DNA of 64,000 bases, from the NCBI RefSeq assembly GCF_002964665.1, contig NZ_PQBZ01000034.1, positions 496,429-560,428 on the forward strand, given 5' to 3'. The position numbers and the translations under genes were made by a program. The first letter of the stretch is position 1, and every line of letters starts with the position of its first letter. Origin of the DNA: Pseudoalteromonas sp. T1lg23B (GTDB lineage: Bacteria > Pseudomonadota > Gammaproteobacteria > Enterobacterales > Alteromonadaceae). Under the pieces are notes generated by a model, which saw only the letters and a list, made by a program, of their open reading frames with translations, had not been told where the DNA came from and did no database searches. Below, piece by piece: positions 1-9,386 of this stretch.

Positions 1-11
1 TAATACAGACA

Positions 12-1178
12 TTATTTGCCCTCCGCAGCAGCAACAACTTTCTCAGCAGCATCTGTTAGTGATTCTGCAGCGATAATGTCAAGGTCAGAGTTAGCTAGAA
101 CTTCACGACCTAGTTCAGCATTAGTACCTTCTAAACGTACAACTACTGGTACTTGAACGCCTACTTCTTTAACCGCACCAATGATACCTTCTGCGATCAT
201 GTCACAACGAACGATACCACCGAAGATGTTAACAAGTACTGCTTTAACATTGTCATCAGAAAGGATGATCTTAAATGCTTCAGCTACACGCTCTTTAGTC
301 GCGCCGCCACCAACATCTAGGAAGTTAGCTGGCTTACCGCCGTGTAGGTTTACGATGTCCATAGTACCCATCGCTAGGCCTGCACCGTTAACCATACAAC
401 CTACGTTACCGTCTAGAGCAACATAGTTAAGCTCGAAGCTTGCTGCGTGAGCTTCACGCGCATCTTCTTGCGAAGGGTCGTGGAATTCACGGATCTTAGG
501 CTGACGGAACAATGCGTTGCCGTCTACACCGATTTTACCGTCAAGACAGTGAAGGTTGCCTTGATCAGTGATTACTAGAGGATTGATCTCTAATAGTGCG
601 AAATCGTGGTCGTTAAACATCGTTGCAAGACCCATGAAGATCTTAACAAACTGTTTAATCTGTGCTGGGTTTAGACCTAGTTTGAAGCCTAACTCACGAC
701 CTTGGTAAGGCTGTGGGCCAACTAGTGGATCAATTTCAGCTTTATGAATTAGCTCTGGTGTTTCTTCTGCAACAGTTTCGATTTCAACACCACCTTCAGT
801 AGATGCCATGAAAACGACTTTGCGAGTTGCACGGTCTACTACAGCACCTAGGTATAATTCGTTCGCGATGTCTGTGCAGCTCTCAACTAAGATTTTAGCT
901 ACTGGCTGGCCTTTTTCGTCTGTTTGGTAAGTTACTAAGTTCTTACCTAACCAGTTTTCAGCGAATGCGCGAATTTCTTCTTTGCTATCGGCAAGCTTAA
1001 CACCGCCCGCTTTACCACGGCCACCGGCGTGTACTTGACATTTAACTACCCATTTGTCGCCGCCGATTTTAGCAGCTGCTTCTACCGCTTCTTGAGGTGT
1101 ATCACAAGCGAAACCCTCAGATACTGGCAAACCATAGTCGGCAAATAGTTGTTTTGCCTGATACTCATGCAAATTCAT
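12..1178 (-). CDS. sucC: Succinyl-CoA synthetase, beta subunit
   Basis: SucC forms the nucleotide- and CoA-handling half of succinyl-CoA synthetase, which converts succinyl-CoA to succinate with substrate-level phosphorylation in the cytoplasmic TCA cycle. The 388-residue length equals the E. coli protein. An N-terminal ATP-grasp region carries the glycine-rich [13 protein letters not shown] stretch (about residues 51-63), and the C-terminal ligase part carries GGGATKERV and [10 protein letters not shown]. The ATG at 1176-1178 gives the standard MNLHEYQAK start. The gene is separated from sucB by a strong terminator and 178 bp, so it probably has its own promoter. Its partner sucD should follow just outside the left edge. 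Confidence 0.98.
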   Translation of the reverse strand: MNLHEYQAKQLFADYGLPVSEGFACDTPQEAVEAAAKIGGDKWVVKCQVHAGGRGKAGGVKLADSKEEIRAFAENWLGKNLVTYQTDEKGQPVAKILVESCTDIANELYLGAVVDRATRKVVFMASTEGGVEIETVAEETPELIHKAEIDPLVGPQPYQGRELGFKLGLNPAQIKQFVKIFMGLATMFNDHDFALLEINPLVITDQGNLHCLDGKIGVDGNALFRQPKIREFHDPSQEDAREAHAASFELNYVALDGNVGCMVNGAGLAMGTMDIVNLHGGKPANFLDVGGGATKERVAEAFKIILSDDNVKAVLVNIFGGIVRCDMIAEGIIGAVKEVGVQVPVVVRLEGTNAELGREVLANSDLDIIAAESLTDAAEKVVAAAEGK

Positions 1179-1302
1179 GATGCTTTATCCAATTTCTTAT
1201 ACTAAAAAAGCTGAATATTTATGCAAATAATCAGCTATCCCAAATTGCGCTCCTAGTATAGATCCCAAGGCTTACGATGAAAACCCTAGTTAGACCAAAG
1301 GC

Positions 1303-1338
1303 GCAAAAAAAAAGCTGTATGAACGAACATACAGCTTA
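1303..1338 (-). terminator. Rho-independent terminator after sucB
   Basis: A perfect 10-bp stem (1312-1321 with 1328-1337) closes a 6-nt loop, and the minus strand then runs into nine T residues. It lies 20 bp past the sucB stop, so it separates the sdh-sucAB transcript from sucC. Confidence 0.88.
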
Positions 1339-1356
1339 ATATCTAATCAATTATGA

Positions 1357-2859
1357 TTATACGTCTAGTAATAGACGCGTAGGATCTTCTAATAGCTCTT
1401 TAATTGTCACTAAGAAACCTACTGACTCTTTACCATCAATTTGACGGTGGTCGTAGCTTAATGCCAAATACATCATAGGTAAGATTTCTACTTTACCGTT
1501 AACAGCCATTGGGCGGTCTTGGATTTTATGCATACCTAAGATTGAAGACTGAGGTAAGTTGATGATTGGCGTTGAAAGCAATGAACCAAACACACCACCA
1601 TTGGTGATAGTGAAGTTACCGCCAGTCATGTCTTCTACTGTTAGTTTACCGTCACGACCTTTAAGCGCTAGCTCACGGATACCTTTTTCAATCTCAGCAA
1701 CTGATAGCTTGTCACAGTCACGTAATACTGGTGTTACTAGACCACGTGGTGTAGATACCGCGATGCTGATATCGAAGTAGTTGTGATAAACAATGTCATC
1801 GCCGTCAATTGATGCATTAACTTCAGGGAAACGTTTAAGTGCTTCAGTCACCGCTTTCACATAGAAAGACATGAAACCTAAACGAATACCGTGACGCTTT
1901 TCAAATACTTCTTGATACTGCTTACGAAGGTCCATGATTGGTTTCATGTTCACTTCGTTGAACGTCGTCAACATCGCTGTTGAGTTTTTAGCTTCAAGTA
2001 GACGGTTTGCAATTGTCTTACGCAGGCGAGTCATTGGAACACGTTTTTGTGTACGATCACCCATTGGCGCTGCTGGTGCAGATGCGGTTGCAGCTGCAGG
2101 CTTAGCTGCTGGTGCTTTCAAGAACGCGTCAACATCTTCTTTAGTGATGCGACCGCCTTTACCTGAACCTTTAATTTTAGAAGCATCTAAGCCTTTCTCA
2201 GCGATAAGACGACGTACAGATGGTGTTAACACATCTGAGTTCTCATCTGAAGAAGCTGGAGCTTCTGATTTAGCTTCCGCTTTTTCGCCTGAAGATGCAG
2301 CTGGAGCAGCGCCTGCTTTGAGCTTACCGATCACTTGCTCACCAAGTACAGTGTCACCCTCTGCGTGTAGATGTTCACCCATTACACCATCTTCTGGTGC
2401 AACAACTTCTAATACTACTTTATCAGTTTCGATATCTACCAGATTTTGATCGCGGCTTACCGCTTCACCTGGTTGAACATGCCAAGTTGCGATTGTAGCG
2501 TCTGCTACTGACTCTGGAAGTACAGGTACTTTAATGTCCACTTCTTTACCTTCTGCTGCTGGCGCCGATGATGACGCTGCTGGTTGTTCATTTGATTGAG
2601 CTGGTGCGCTTGCTTTCGCATCTGCCGCACCTAAAATTGCGATAACTTGTTCACCCAGAACTGTTGCACCATCTGTTTCTTTGATCTCAGTGATCACGCC
2701 ATCTTCAGGAGCTACAACTTCTAATACGACCTTGTCAGTTTCGATATCAACAAGGTTTTGGTCACGAGTTACAGTATCACCAACGCTAACGTGCCAAGTT
2801 GCTACTGTAGCATCTGCAACTGACTCAGGAAGAACAGGAACCTTAATTTCGGTTGTCAT
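1357..2859 (-). CDS. sucB: Dihydrolipoamide succinyltransferase (E2) with two lipoyl domains
   Basis: SucB is the E2 core of the 2-oxoglutarate dehydrogenase complex and passes the succinyl group from lipoate to CoA. The 500 residues are about 95 longer than E. coli SucB because the lipoyl domain is duplicated. Domain 1 spans about 4-76 with lipoyl Lys43, and domain 2 about 107-180 with Lys147, both in ETDKVVLEV. Ala/Pro/Ser-rich linkers follow each. A peripheral subunit-binding domain lies at about 210-250. The C-terminal acyltransferase ends with DHRQIDG (His471, Asp475 catalytic). It starts 10 bp after the sucA stop and is co-transcribed with it. The two lipoyl domains are nearly identical, which suggests recent duplication or gene conversion. 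Confidence 0.97.
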   Translation of the reverse strand: MTTEIKVPVLPESVADATVATWHVSVGDTVTRDQNLVDIETDKVVLEVVAPEDGVITEIKETDGATVLGEQVIAILGAADAKASAPAQSNEQPAASSSAPAAEGKEVDIKVPVLPESVADATIATWHVQPGEAVSRDQNLVDIETDKVVLEVVAPEDGVMGEHLHAEGDTVLGEQVIGKLKAGAAPAASSGEKAEAKSEAPASSDENSDVLTPSVRRLIAEKGLDASKIKGSGKGGRITKEDVDAFLKAPAAKPAAATASAPAAPMGDRTQKRVPMTRLRKTIANRLLEAKNSTAMLTTFNEVNMKPIMDLRKQYQEVFEKRHGIRLGFMSFYVKAVTEALKRFPEVNASIDGDDIVYHNYFDISIAVSTPRGLVTPVLRDCDKLSVAEIEKGIRELALKGRDGKLTVEDMTGGNFTITNGGVFGSLLSTPIINLPQSSILGMHKIQDRPMAVNGKVEILPMMYLALSYDHRQIDGKESVGFLVTIKELLEDPTRLLLDV

Positions 2860-2869
2860 CTCTTATCCC

Positions 2870-5683
2870 TTATTTCTTAATTGTTAATGCGTCAGCAACT
2901 AACGCGTTTTGTTCTTTGGTATGTGTTGACATGTAGCCACACGCTGGTGCTGCCGATGCTTTACGGCCAGCATATGTTAGGTTCGCCCCTGCTGGAATCG
3001 CATCCCAGAAATGGTGCTGCGAACAATACCAAGCACCTTGGTTTTGCGGTTCTTCTTGACACCAGACAAAATCTTTAACGTGCTGGTAACGCGCCATAAT
3101 TTCATCCATTTCCTGATGTGGGAATGGGTATAACTGCTCTACACGTACAATCGCAACATTATCCAGTTCTTGTTTACGGCGCTCTTGCAACAGCTCGTAA
3201 TAGACTTTACCGCTACAGAAAACCACACGCTTTACATTTGCCGGATCGATGTCATCAATTTCATCGATCATGTTGTGGAATACACCTTCCGCTAACTCTT
3301 CGAGTGAAGATACAGCTAACGGGTGACGTAGTAACGATTTAGGCGTCATAACAATCAACGGGCGACGCAGTGGACGAACCGACTGGCGACGCAACATTGC
3401 ATAAACTTGTGCGGGTGTTGATGGCACACAAACCTGCATATTGTGGTCAGCACACAATTGTAAATAACGCTCTAAGCGCGCTGAACTGTGCTCAGGTCCT
3501 TGGCCCTCATAACCATGAGGTAGTAACATAGTTAGACCGCATAAACGACCCCACTTTTGTTCACCTGAACTCAAAAATTGGTCGAATACTACTTGAGCAC
3601 CGTTGGCGAAGTCACCAAACTGCGCTTCCCAAAGTACTAATGAGGTAGGCTCTGCAGTCGCGTAACCATATTCAAACGCTAATACAGCTTCTTCTGACAA
3701 CACTGAGTCATAAACTTCAAACGACCCTTGCTGCTCGCTGATATTTTGCAATGGCAGGTAAGTCGACGCATCTTTTTGATTGTGAACAACAGCATGACGG
3801 TGGAAGAAAGTACCACGACCAGAGTCCTGACCTGTCATACGAATATCTACACCTTCATCAACTAGCGTTGCATAGGCAAGCGTTTCAGCCATACCCCAGT
3901 CTAGTTGCTTCTCGCCTTTCGCCATTGCTTGACGATCATCGTAAATCTTCTTAACGCGAGACTGTGCTTTGTGCTCTTCTGGATACGACGATACTTTATC
4001 AGCTAATTGCTTTAACTTTTCAACTGACAGTTTTGGATCGTAAGCAACATCCCAATCATGACCGACAAATTTAGACCAGTCCGATGAATGTTTTGTATCT
4101 GGCTTAATTTCCTCAACCACACACATGCCTTTGTCTAGGCCATTACGATACATTTCTGTTAAAGCTTTAACATCATCCGCACTGATAACACCTTCTGATA
4201 CCAATTGATCTGCATAGATCTGGCGTGGCACAGGGTGCTTCTTGATTTTCTGGTACATTAACGGCTGTGTTGCATTTGGCTCATCAGCTTCATTATGACC
4301 ATGACGGCGATAACACACTAAATCAATCACCACATCACGACGGAACTGATTACGGAAATCAAGTGCAATTTGCGTCACAAATGCGACTGCTTCTGGGTCA
4401 TCCGAATTAACATGGAAGATTGGCGCCTGAACCATTTTAGCAATGTCAGTACAGTAATCTGTAGAACGCACATCTTCTTGTTTTGATGTTGTAAAACCAA
4501 CTTGGTTGTTTACCACGATACGTACTGTGCCACCTACACCGAATGCGCGGGTTTGTGACAAGTTAAACGTTTCTTGTACAACACCTTGACCAGCGATTGC
4601 TGAGTCACCGTGAATAGTAATTGGTAACGCTTTAGAACCTGTCTTACAGCCTAAACGGTCAAGACGTGCTCTTACTGAGCCCATAACTACAGGATTAACA
4701 ATCTCAAGGTGTGACGGGTTAAATGCCAACGCCATGTGAACATCGCCACCTTTAGTAGCAAAGTCAGACGAGTAACCCATGTGATATTTCACGTCACCAG
4801 AGCCTGCTAATTCGCCATATTTACCCGCGAACTCGTCGAAAAGTACCTGAGGATTCTTACCCAATACGTTAACAAGCACATTAAGACGACCACGGTGGGC
4901 CATGCCAATAACCGCTTCTTGTTGACCACTTTCACCTGCACGGTGAATCAGTTCTTTAAGCATTGGTACTAATGCATCTCCCCCTTCTAGCGAGAAGCGC
5001 TTAGCACCTGGGAATTTTGCTCCAAGGTATTTTTCTAAGCCATCAGCCGCTGTAAGGCCTTTGAGAATACGTAGTTTAGTTTCTTTGCTAAATTGAGGCT
5101 TTGAGAAGGTTGACTCTAGGCGCTGCTGTAACCAACGTTTTTCTTCTGTAGAAGTGATGTGCATATACTCGGCGCCAACAGAACCACAATAGGTGGTTTT
5201 CAATGCTGAGTATAAATCTTTAAGCTTCATTGTCTCTTTGCCACAAGCAAAAGAGCCAACGTTATATTCTTTTTCTAAATCCGCATCGGTTAGCTCGTGA
5301 TAGTCAAGTTCTAAATCGCGAACTCGCTCACGCTTCCACAGACCAAGTGGGTCTAGGTTGGCGTTTTGGTGGCCTCTAAACCTAAATGCATTAATTAATT
5401 GCAGTACGCGTACTTGTTTTGCATCACTTGTACTATCTGCTGCAACCACTACTTCTCTATGTTTGTTTTTAGCAAGATCAGCAAATTGCTGCCTTACTTG
5501 TGAATGTTTTACGTCTACATCCACACCATCAACTTTTGGAAGTTGATCAAACACTTCTCGCCACTCTTCTGGCACTGAAGTCGCATCGTCAAGATACGCT
5601 TCATAAAGCTCTTCTACATAAGCTACGTTTCCGCCGTACAAATGCGAAGATTCTAGCCATGCCTTCATCACACCTTCGTGCAT
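2870..5683 (-). CDS. sucA: 2-oxoglutarate dehydrogenase E1 component
   Basis: SucA is the thiamine-diphosphate-dependent E1 subunit that decarboxylates 2-oxoglutarate and succinylates the lipoyl groups of SucB. Its 937 residues match the family length (933 in E. coli). The N-terminus MHEGVMKAWLESSHL matches the family start. Recognisable stretches include GMAHRGRLNVL, the ThDP/Mg region around HGDSAIAGQG, RRHGHNEADEP, and GYEGQGPEHSSARLER in the C-terminal transketolase-like half. It lies 85 bp downstream of sdhB, with a hairpin in the gap, and directly upstream of sucB. Confidence 0.98.
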   Translation of the reverse strand: MHEGVMKAWLESSHLYGGNVAYVEELYEAYLDDATSVPEEWREVFDQLPKVDGVDVDVKHSQVRQQFADLAKNKHREVVVAADSTSDAKQVRVLQLINAFRFRGHQNANLDPLGLWKRERVRDLELDYHELTDADLEKEYNVGSFACGKETMKLKDLYSALKTTYCGSVGAEYMHITSTEEKRWLQQRLESTFSKPQFSKETKLRILKGLTAADGLEKYLGAKFPGAKRFSLEGGDALVPMLKELIHRAGESGQQEAVIGMAHRGRLNVLVNVLGKNPQVLFDEFAGKYGELAGSGDVKYHMGYSSDFATKGGDVHMALAFNPSHLEIVNPVVMGSVRARLDRLGCKTGSKALPITIHGDSAIAGQGVVQETFNLSQTRAFGVGGTVRIVVNNQVGFTTSKQEDVRSTDYCTDIAKMVQAPIFHVNSDDPEAVAFVTQIALDFRNQFRRDVVIDLVCYRRHGHNEADEPNATQPLMYQKIKKHPVPRQIYADQLVSEGVISADDVKALTEMYRNGLDKGMCVVEEIKPDTKHSSDWSKFVGHDWDVAYDPKLSVEKLKQLADKVSSYPEEHKAQSRVKKIYDDRQAMAKGEKQLDWGMAETLAYATLVDEGVDIRMTGQDSGRGTFFHRHAVVHNQKDASTYLPLQNISEQQGSFEVYDSVLSEEAVLAFEYGYATAEPTSLVLWEAQFGDFANGAQVVFDQFLSSGEQKWGRLCGLTMLLPHGYEGQGPEHSSARLERYLQLCADHNMQVCVPSTPAQVYAMLRRQSVRPLRRPLIVMTPKSLLRHPLAVSSLEELAEGVFHNMIDEIDDIDPANVKRVVFCSGKVYYELLQERRKQELDNVAIVRVEQLYPFPHQEMDEIMARYQHVKDFVWCQEEPQNQGAWYCSQHHFWDAIPAGANLTYAGRKASAAPACGYMSTHTKEQNALVADALTIKK

Positions 5684-5725
5684 TTATTAGCCCTTTTCTC
5701 TAGCGCAGAAATTTAATTAATAACA

Positions 5726-5751
5726 AGATGGCATGCGTAGGCATGCCATCT
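5726..5751 (-). other. Intercistronic hairpin between sdhB and sucA
   Basis: A perfect 11-bp inverted repeat (5726-5736 with 5741-5751) closes a 4-nt loop. No T-run follows on the minus strand, so it is not a standard terminator. It could stabilise the upstream sdh message or partly uncouple sdh from suc expression. Confidence 0.6.
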
Positions 5752-5768
5752 AAGGATATAAATATGTA

Positions 5769-6488
5769 TTAAACCGAACGATTTAACAACATAGATTTAA
5801 TCTGACCAATGGCTTTAGTTGGATTCAAGCCTTTTGGACATACGCTAACACAGTTCATGATACCGTGACAGCGGAATACGCTGAACGCATCGTCAAGATC
5901 AGCCAAACGCTCTTCTGTTGCAGTATCGCGGCTATCAGCCAAGAAGCGATAAGCATGAAGAAGACCAGCAGGACCAATAAACTTGTCTGGGTTCCACCAG
6001 AACGAAGGACATGACGTTGAACAACACGCACATAAAATACACTCATATAAGCCGTCTAGTTCTTCACGCTCTTCAATTGTTTGAAGACGCTCTTCACCAC
6101 CGGTAGGCTTATCATTGATGAGATAAGGTTTAACCTTCTCATACTGAGTATAGAACTGGCTCATATCAATAACTAAGTCACGAATTACTGGCAAACCAGG
6201 TAACGGACGAAGAATGATTTTGCCTTTACCATTCTTTTGCAAGGCTGAAATTGGAGTAATACATGCTAGGCCATTTTTGCCATTCATGTTTACACCATCA
6301 GAGCCACATACACCTTCACGACATGAACGACGGAAAGATAGAGTTGGGTCTTGCTCTTTTAGAAGTAAAAGCGCGTCCAACACCATCATGTCACGGCCTT
6401 CTTCTACTTCAAGCTTATAATCCTGCATGCGTGGCGCGTTGTCCACATCAGGATTGTAACGATAAACAGATAATTCTAAAGTTGCCAT
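5769..6488 (-). CDS. sdhB: Succinate dehydrogenase iron-sulfur subunit
   Basis: SdhB carries electrons from the SdhA flavin to the membrane quinone site through three Fe-S clusters. The CREGVCGSDG motif binds the 2Fe-2S cluster, and CILCACCSTSCP and CVSVCPKGLNP bind the 4Fe-4S and 3Fe-4S clusters. I place the start at the ATG at 6486-6488, giving 239 residues beginning MATLELSVYRYNPDVD, the family N-terminus. An AGGAG lies 8 bases before it. The open frame runs on to 6560, but that extension reads back into sdhA and lacks family support. The gene is 10 bp downstream of sdhA. Confidence 0.97.
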   Translation of the reverse strand: MATLELSVYRYNPDVDNAPRMQDYKLEVEEGRDMMVLDALLLLKEQDPTLSFRRSCREGVCGSDGVNMNGKNGLACITPISALQKNGKGKIILRPLPGLPVIRDLVIDMSQFYTQYEKVKPYLINDKPTGGEERLQTIEEREELDGLYECILCACCSTSCPSFWWNPDKFIGPAGLLHAYRFLADSRDTATEERLADLDDAFSVFRCHGIMNCVSVCPKGLNPTKAIGQIKSMLLNRSV

Positions 6489-6498
6489 CGCTGTGCTC

Positions 6499-8271
6499 CT
6501 AGTAAGTACGTGCTTTAGGTGGGAATGCTTCACGAGTCTTTGGCGCGTAATTAACTTCACGCTTGCTCATGCTTTCCGTTACTGGATTATAAACCGTGTG
6601 GCATAACCAGTTTTCATCATCACGGTCTGGGTAATCAAAACGTGAATGAGCGCCACGACTTTCTGTACGGAAGTTAGCTGCAACAGCAGTTGAATAAGCA
6701 GTTTCCATCAAGTTATCAAGTTCTAGACACTCGATACGTTGCGTGTTGAACTCAGTTGACTTGTCATCAAGACGCGCGTGCTGCAAGCGCTCACGGATCT
6801 CTTTAAGCTGCTGTAAGCCTTCGGCCATTGAATCACCTTCACGGAATACCGAGAAGTTAAGCTGCATGCACTGTTGTAGGTCTTTCTTGATCTGAACCGG
6901 ATCTTCGCCCTGACCTTTTGTTGAGTTTTCCCAACGATTGAAACGAGCAAAAGCAGCATCAACATCATCACTAGACGCTTGCTTAGAAATTTGCGCATCA
7001 GCAAGGTATTGACCCAAGAAGTTACCAGCCGCACGGCCGAATACTACAAGGTCAAGTAGCGAGTTACCGCCTAAGCGGTTTGCACCATGTACAGATACAC
7101 ACGCAATCTCACCTACCGCAAATAAACCTTCTACTAGCTTACCGTTACCATTTTCATCTACGCTCAACACTTGACCGTTAACGTTCGTCGGTACGCCACC
7201 CATCATGTAGTGACATGTTGGAATAACTGGAATTGGCTCTTTAGCAGGGTCAACGTGTGCGAACGTCTTAGACAAGTCACAAACGCCAGGTAGACGTAGG
7301 TTCAATGTCTCTTCACCTAAGTGATCCAGCTTCAGCTTGATGTGTGGACCCCAAGGACCGTCACAACCACGACCTTCACGAATTTCAGTCATCATTGAAC
7401 GAGCAACAACGTCACGCGATGCTAAATCTTTAGCATTTGGAGCATAACGTTCCATGAAACGTTCACCATCTTTATTTAGTAGGTAACCACCTTCACCACG
7501 ACAACCTTCAGTTACAAGCGTACCTGCACCCGCGATACCGGTTGGGTGGAATTGCCACATTTCCATATCTTGCATTGCAATACCAGCACGAGTTGCCATA
7601 CCAACACCGTCACCAGTATTGATGTGCGCGTTCGTCGTCGATGCGAAGATACGACCAGCACCACCAGTTGCTAACACAACTGCTTTAGATTTGAAGTAAG
7701 TCACTTCACCAGATTCGATATCAATAGCGGTACAACCTACTACATCGCCATTGTCATTTTTTACCAAATCTAATGCATACCACTCAGAGAATACGTTAGT
7801 TTTGTTTTTAACATTCTGCTGGTATAGGCAGTGAAGCAATGCGTGACCTGTACGGTCCGCTGCCGCAGCGGTACGCGCAGCTTGTTCACCACCAAAATTC
7901 TTAGACTGACCACCGAAAGGACGCTGATAAACACGACCGTTCTCGAAACGAGAAAATGGTAGACCCATGTTTTCTAGTTCGGTGATTGCCTCAGGACCTG
8001 TTTGACACATGTATTCGATAGCGTCTTGGTCTCCGATAAAGTCAGAACCTTTCACCGTATCGTACATGTGCCATTCCCAGTTATCCTCATGAGAGTTACC
8101 TAGCGCTACGGTGATACCACCTTGCGCTGAAACTGTGTGAGAACGCGTTGGGAAAACCTTTGAAATCAAAGCACAAGTTTTACCAGATTCAGAAATCGCA
8201 AGCGCTGCGCGCATACCAGCACCACCGGCACCGATTACTACAGCATCAAATTCACGAGTATTATATTTCAC
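6499..8271 (-). CDS. sdhA: Succinate dehydrogenase flavoprotein subunit
   Basis: SdhA oxidises succinate to fumarate with covalently bound FAD, on the cytoplasmic face of complex II. The 590 residues match the family (588 in E. coli). The dinucleotide-binding [11 protein letters not shown] lies at about 14-24, and His45 in [12 protein letters not shown] is the expected covalent FAD attachment site. Active-site stretches [21 protein letters not shown] and [11 protein letters not shown] are present. Its start abuts the sdhD stop (8272), so the genes are translationally coupled. Confidence 0.98.
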   Translation of the reverse strand: MKYNTREFDAVVIGAGGAGMRAALAISESGKTCALISKVFPTRSHTVSAQGGITVALGNSHEDNWEWHMYDTVKGSDFIGDQDAIEYMCQTGPEAITELENMGLPFSRFENGRVYQRPFGGQSKNFGGEQAARTAAAADRTGHALLHCLYQQNVKNKTNVFSEWYALDLVKNDNGDVVGCTAIDIESGEVTYFKSKAVVLATGGAGRIFASTTNAHINTGDGVGMATRAGIAMQDMEMWQFHPTGIAGAGTLVTEGCRGEGGYLLNKDGERFMERYAPNAKDLASRDVVARSMMTEIREGRGCDGPWGPHIKLKLDHLGEETLNLRLPGVCDLSKTFAHVDPAKEPIPVIPTCHYMMGGVPTNVNGQVLSVDENGNGKLVEGLFAVGEIACVSVHGANRLGGNSLLDLVVFGRAAGNFLGQYLADAQISKQASSDDVDAAFARFNRWENSTKGQGEDPVQIKKDLQQCMQLNFSVFREGDSMAEGLQQLKEIRERLQHARLDDKSTEFNTQRIECLELDNLMETAYSTAVAANFRTESRGAHSRFDYPDRDDENWLCHTVYNPVTESMSKREVNYAPKTREAFPPKARTY

Positions 8272-8619
8272 TTAAACACCCCACAGAACAAACAGACCAA
8301 TTGCTACGTAAGCAAGAGCCATTAGGTTTAATACGAAGCCAAGTACTGAACGCATTGTTGAGCACTTTACATAGTCTGTTAATACCTGCCATAAGCCGAT
8401 ACGTGTGTGTACCATGATGCACACTAATGTAACGATTGTCGCAGCTTTAACAGCTAGATTTGAAAACAAACCTTGCCACGCTTCGAATGTAAGTTCTGGT
8501 GTTAGAAGTAAATAACCAACAATAAATACTGCATAAGCTGCAATTACTAATGCGGTTGTACGTAATGAAACGTAATCTTGTACGCCGTCACGCTTGAGAG
8601 TTGCTTGATTTAAGACCAT
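8272..8619 (-). CDS. sdhD: Succinate dehydrogenase membrane anchor subunit D
   Basis: SdhD is one of two small membrane subunits that anchor complex II, bind heme b and form the ubiquinone site. I use the ATG at 8617-8619. It gives 115 residues, the same as E. coli, starting MVLNQATLKRDGVQDY, and an AGGAG lies 7 bases upstream. A GTG two codons earlier is possible but lacks that spacing. There are three hydrophobic segments. The conserved HTRIGLWQVLTDYVK stretch holds the expected heme and quinone residues. It overlaps the sdhC stop by 10 bp. Confidence 0.95.
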   Translation of the reverse strand: MVLNQATLKRDGVQDYVSLRTTALVIAAYAVFIVGYLLLTPELTFEAWQGLFSNLAVKAATIVTLVCIMVHTRIGLWQVLTDYVKCSTMRSVLGFVLNLMALAYVAIGLFVLWGV

Positions 8620-8987
8620 ATCCACACTCCTGCTAGAATTGCTACAACCACAGAAAGTGCAATTGCAATTTTAGCGCTGCTATTGCCCGACTCTAATTCT
8701 TCCCAGTGACCCATGTCTTGGATCATGTGACGGATACCACCAATTAGGTGATATGCCAATACACTGACGGTGCCCCATGCAATGAACTTTGCAACAAAGC
8801 CGCTAAATAGGCCCTTCACAAATTCAAACCCTTCAGGAGAAGAAAGAGACTCAGACCAAGCCCAAATGACAAAAGTTAAAGCGAAGAATAATGCGACACC
8901 AGTTACACGGTGCAGAATCGACGCTTTAGCCGTTGCCGGCATAGATATAGTCGTAAGATCTAGATTTACAGGTCTTTGCTTTTTCAC
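8610..8987 (-). CDS. sdhC: Succinate dehydrogenase cytochrome b556 subunit
   Basis: SdhC pairs with SdhD to bind heme b556 and ubiquinone in the inner membrane. The start is a GTG at 8985-8987, giving 125 residues beginning MKKQRPVNLDLTTI. The only nearby ATG is out of frame and stops at once. The motifs SILHRVTGVALF and LSSPEGFEF, and AYHLIGGIRHMIQD with the heme-ligand histidine, match the family. Three membrane segments are visible. It is the first gene of the sdh-suc operon, so its control lies in the 399-bp gap shared with gltA. Confidence 0.96.
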   Translation of the reverse strand: MKKQRPVNLDLTTISMPATAKASILHRVTGVALFFALTFVIWAWSESLSSPEGFEFVKGLFSGFVAKFIAWGTVSVLAYHLIGGIRHMIQDMGHWEELESGNSSAKIAIALSVVVAILAGVWIWS

Positions 8988-9031
8988 AGTTACTTGCCCA
9001 TCTTGCCCACAAAGGAGCTCATCTACTTGTT

Positions 9032-9066
9032 TTTATAAAACCCATTTGCACGACATGCACAAATGG
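9032..9066 (-). promoter_or_regulatory. Candidate sdhC promoter -10 with adjacent palindrome
   Basis: A 7-bp inverted repeat (9042-9048 with 9060-9066, 11 bp between arms) sits about 55 bp upstream of sdhC. It covers the -35 position of a candidate minus-strand -10 element TATAAA (9032-9037). This layout fits an operator, but no regulator can be named from the sequence. Confidence 0.3.
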
Positions 9067-9223
9067 CACACTCTAAATAAACCTGTTTTTCCAAAAGACT
9101 CATCCGTTTTTCGTAAAAATAGGTTTACCCACAGACGATACGGTATAAAACCTTTGACAGTATATAAGGCCGTGAGTGCTTTTACAATTCTTGTTTAGAT
9201 TGAGACGCTTGCGAATTAGCCAA

Positions 9224-9232
9224 TGGTATAAT
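9224..9232 (+). promoter_or_regulatory. Candidate extended -10 promoter for gltA
   Basis: TGGTATAAT has the TGnTATAAT form of an extended -10 element. It lies 155 bp upstream of gltA. No good -35 sits at normal spacing, as expected for this promoter class. Confidence 0.4.
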
Positions 9233-9285
9233 ATTTAAACTGGTCAGAATATTTATTATACATATTTGCATAATTCTCAGAAAAA

Positions 9286-9316
9286 TTGACTTTGCACCCC
9301 TGTTTTACGTTAAAAT
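9286..9316 (+). promoter_or_regulatory. Candidate proximal gltA promoter
   Basis: TTGACT (9286-9291) and TAAAAT (9311-9316) resemble -35 and -10 boxes 19 bp apart, or 18 bp if TTAAAA is read as the -10. The gltA ATG is 70 bp downstream. Confidence 0.45.
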
Positions 9317-9386
9317 GATCAGAATTTGCTTAACATTAGAATCACAACATAACAATCAGAATTGTTATTTCATAGGAGATAAATAG

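Larger units (their letters stand above)
8988..9386. promoter_or_regulatory. Divergent control region between sdhC and gltA
   Basis: This 399-bp gap has no coding frame I can support. It must hold the promoters for the minus-strand sdh-suc operon and the plus-strand gltA gene, so citrate synthase and the oxidative TCA arm could be co-regulated. Candidate elements are listed separately. Confidence 0.7.

Noticed and set aside
1934..2449. Plus-strand frame of 171 codons inside sucB
   Set aside because: It is the antisense shadow of the Ala/Pro-rich linkers and binding domain; low-complexity composition keeps the frame open.
6489..6560. N-terminal extension of SdhB to 6560
   Set aside because: It overlaps the sdhA 3' end, lacks family similarity, and the ATG at 6486-6488 has a well-placed AGGAG.
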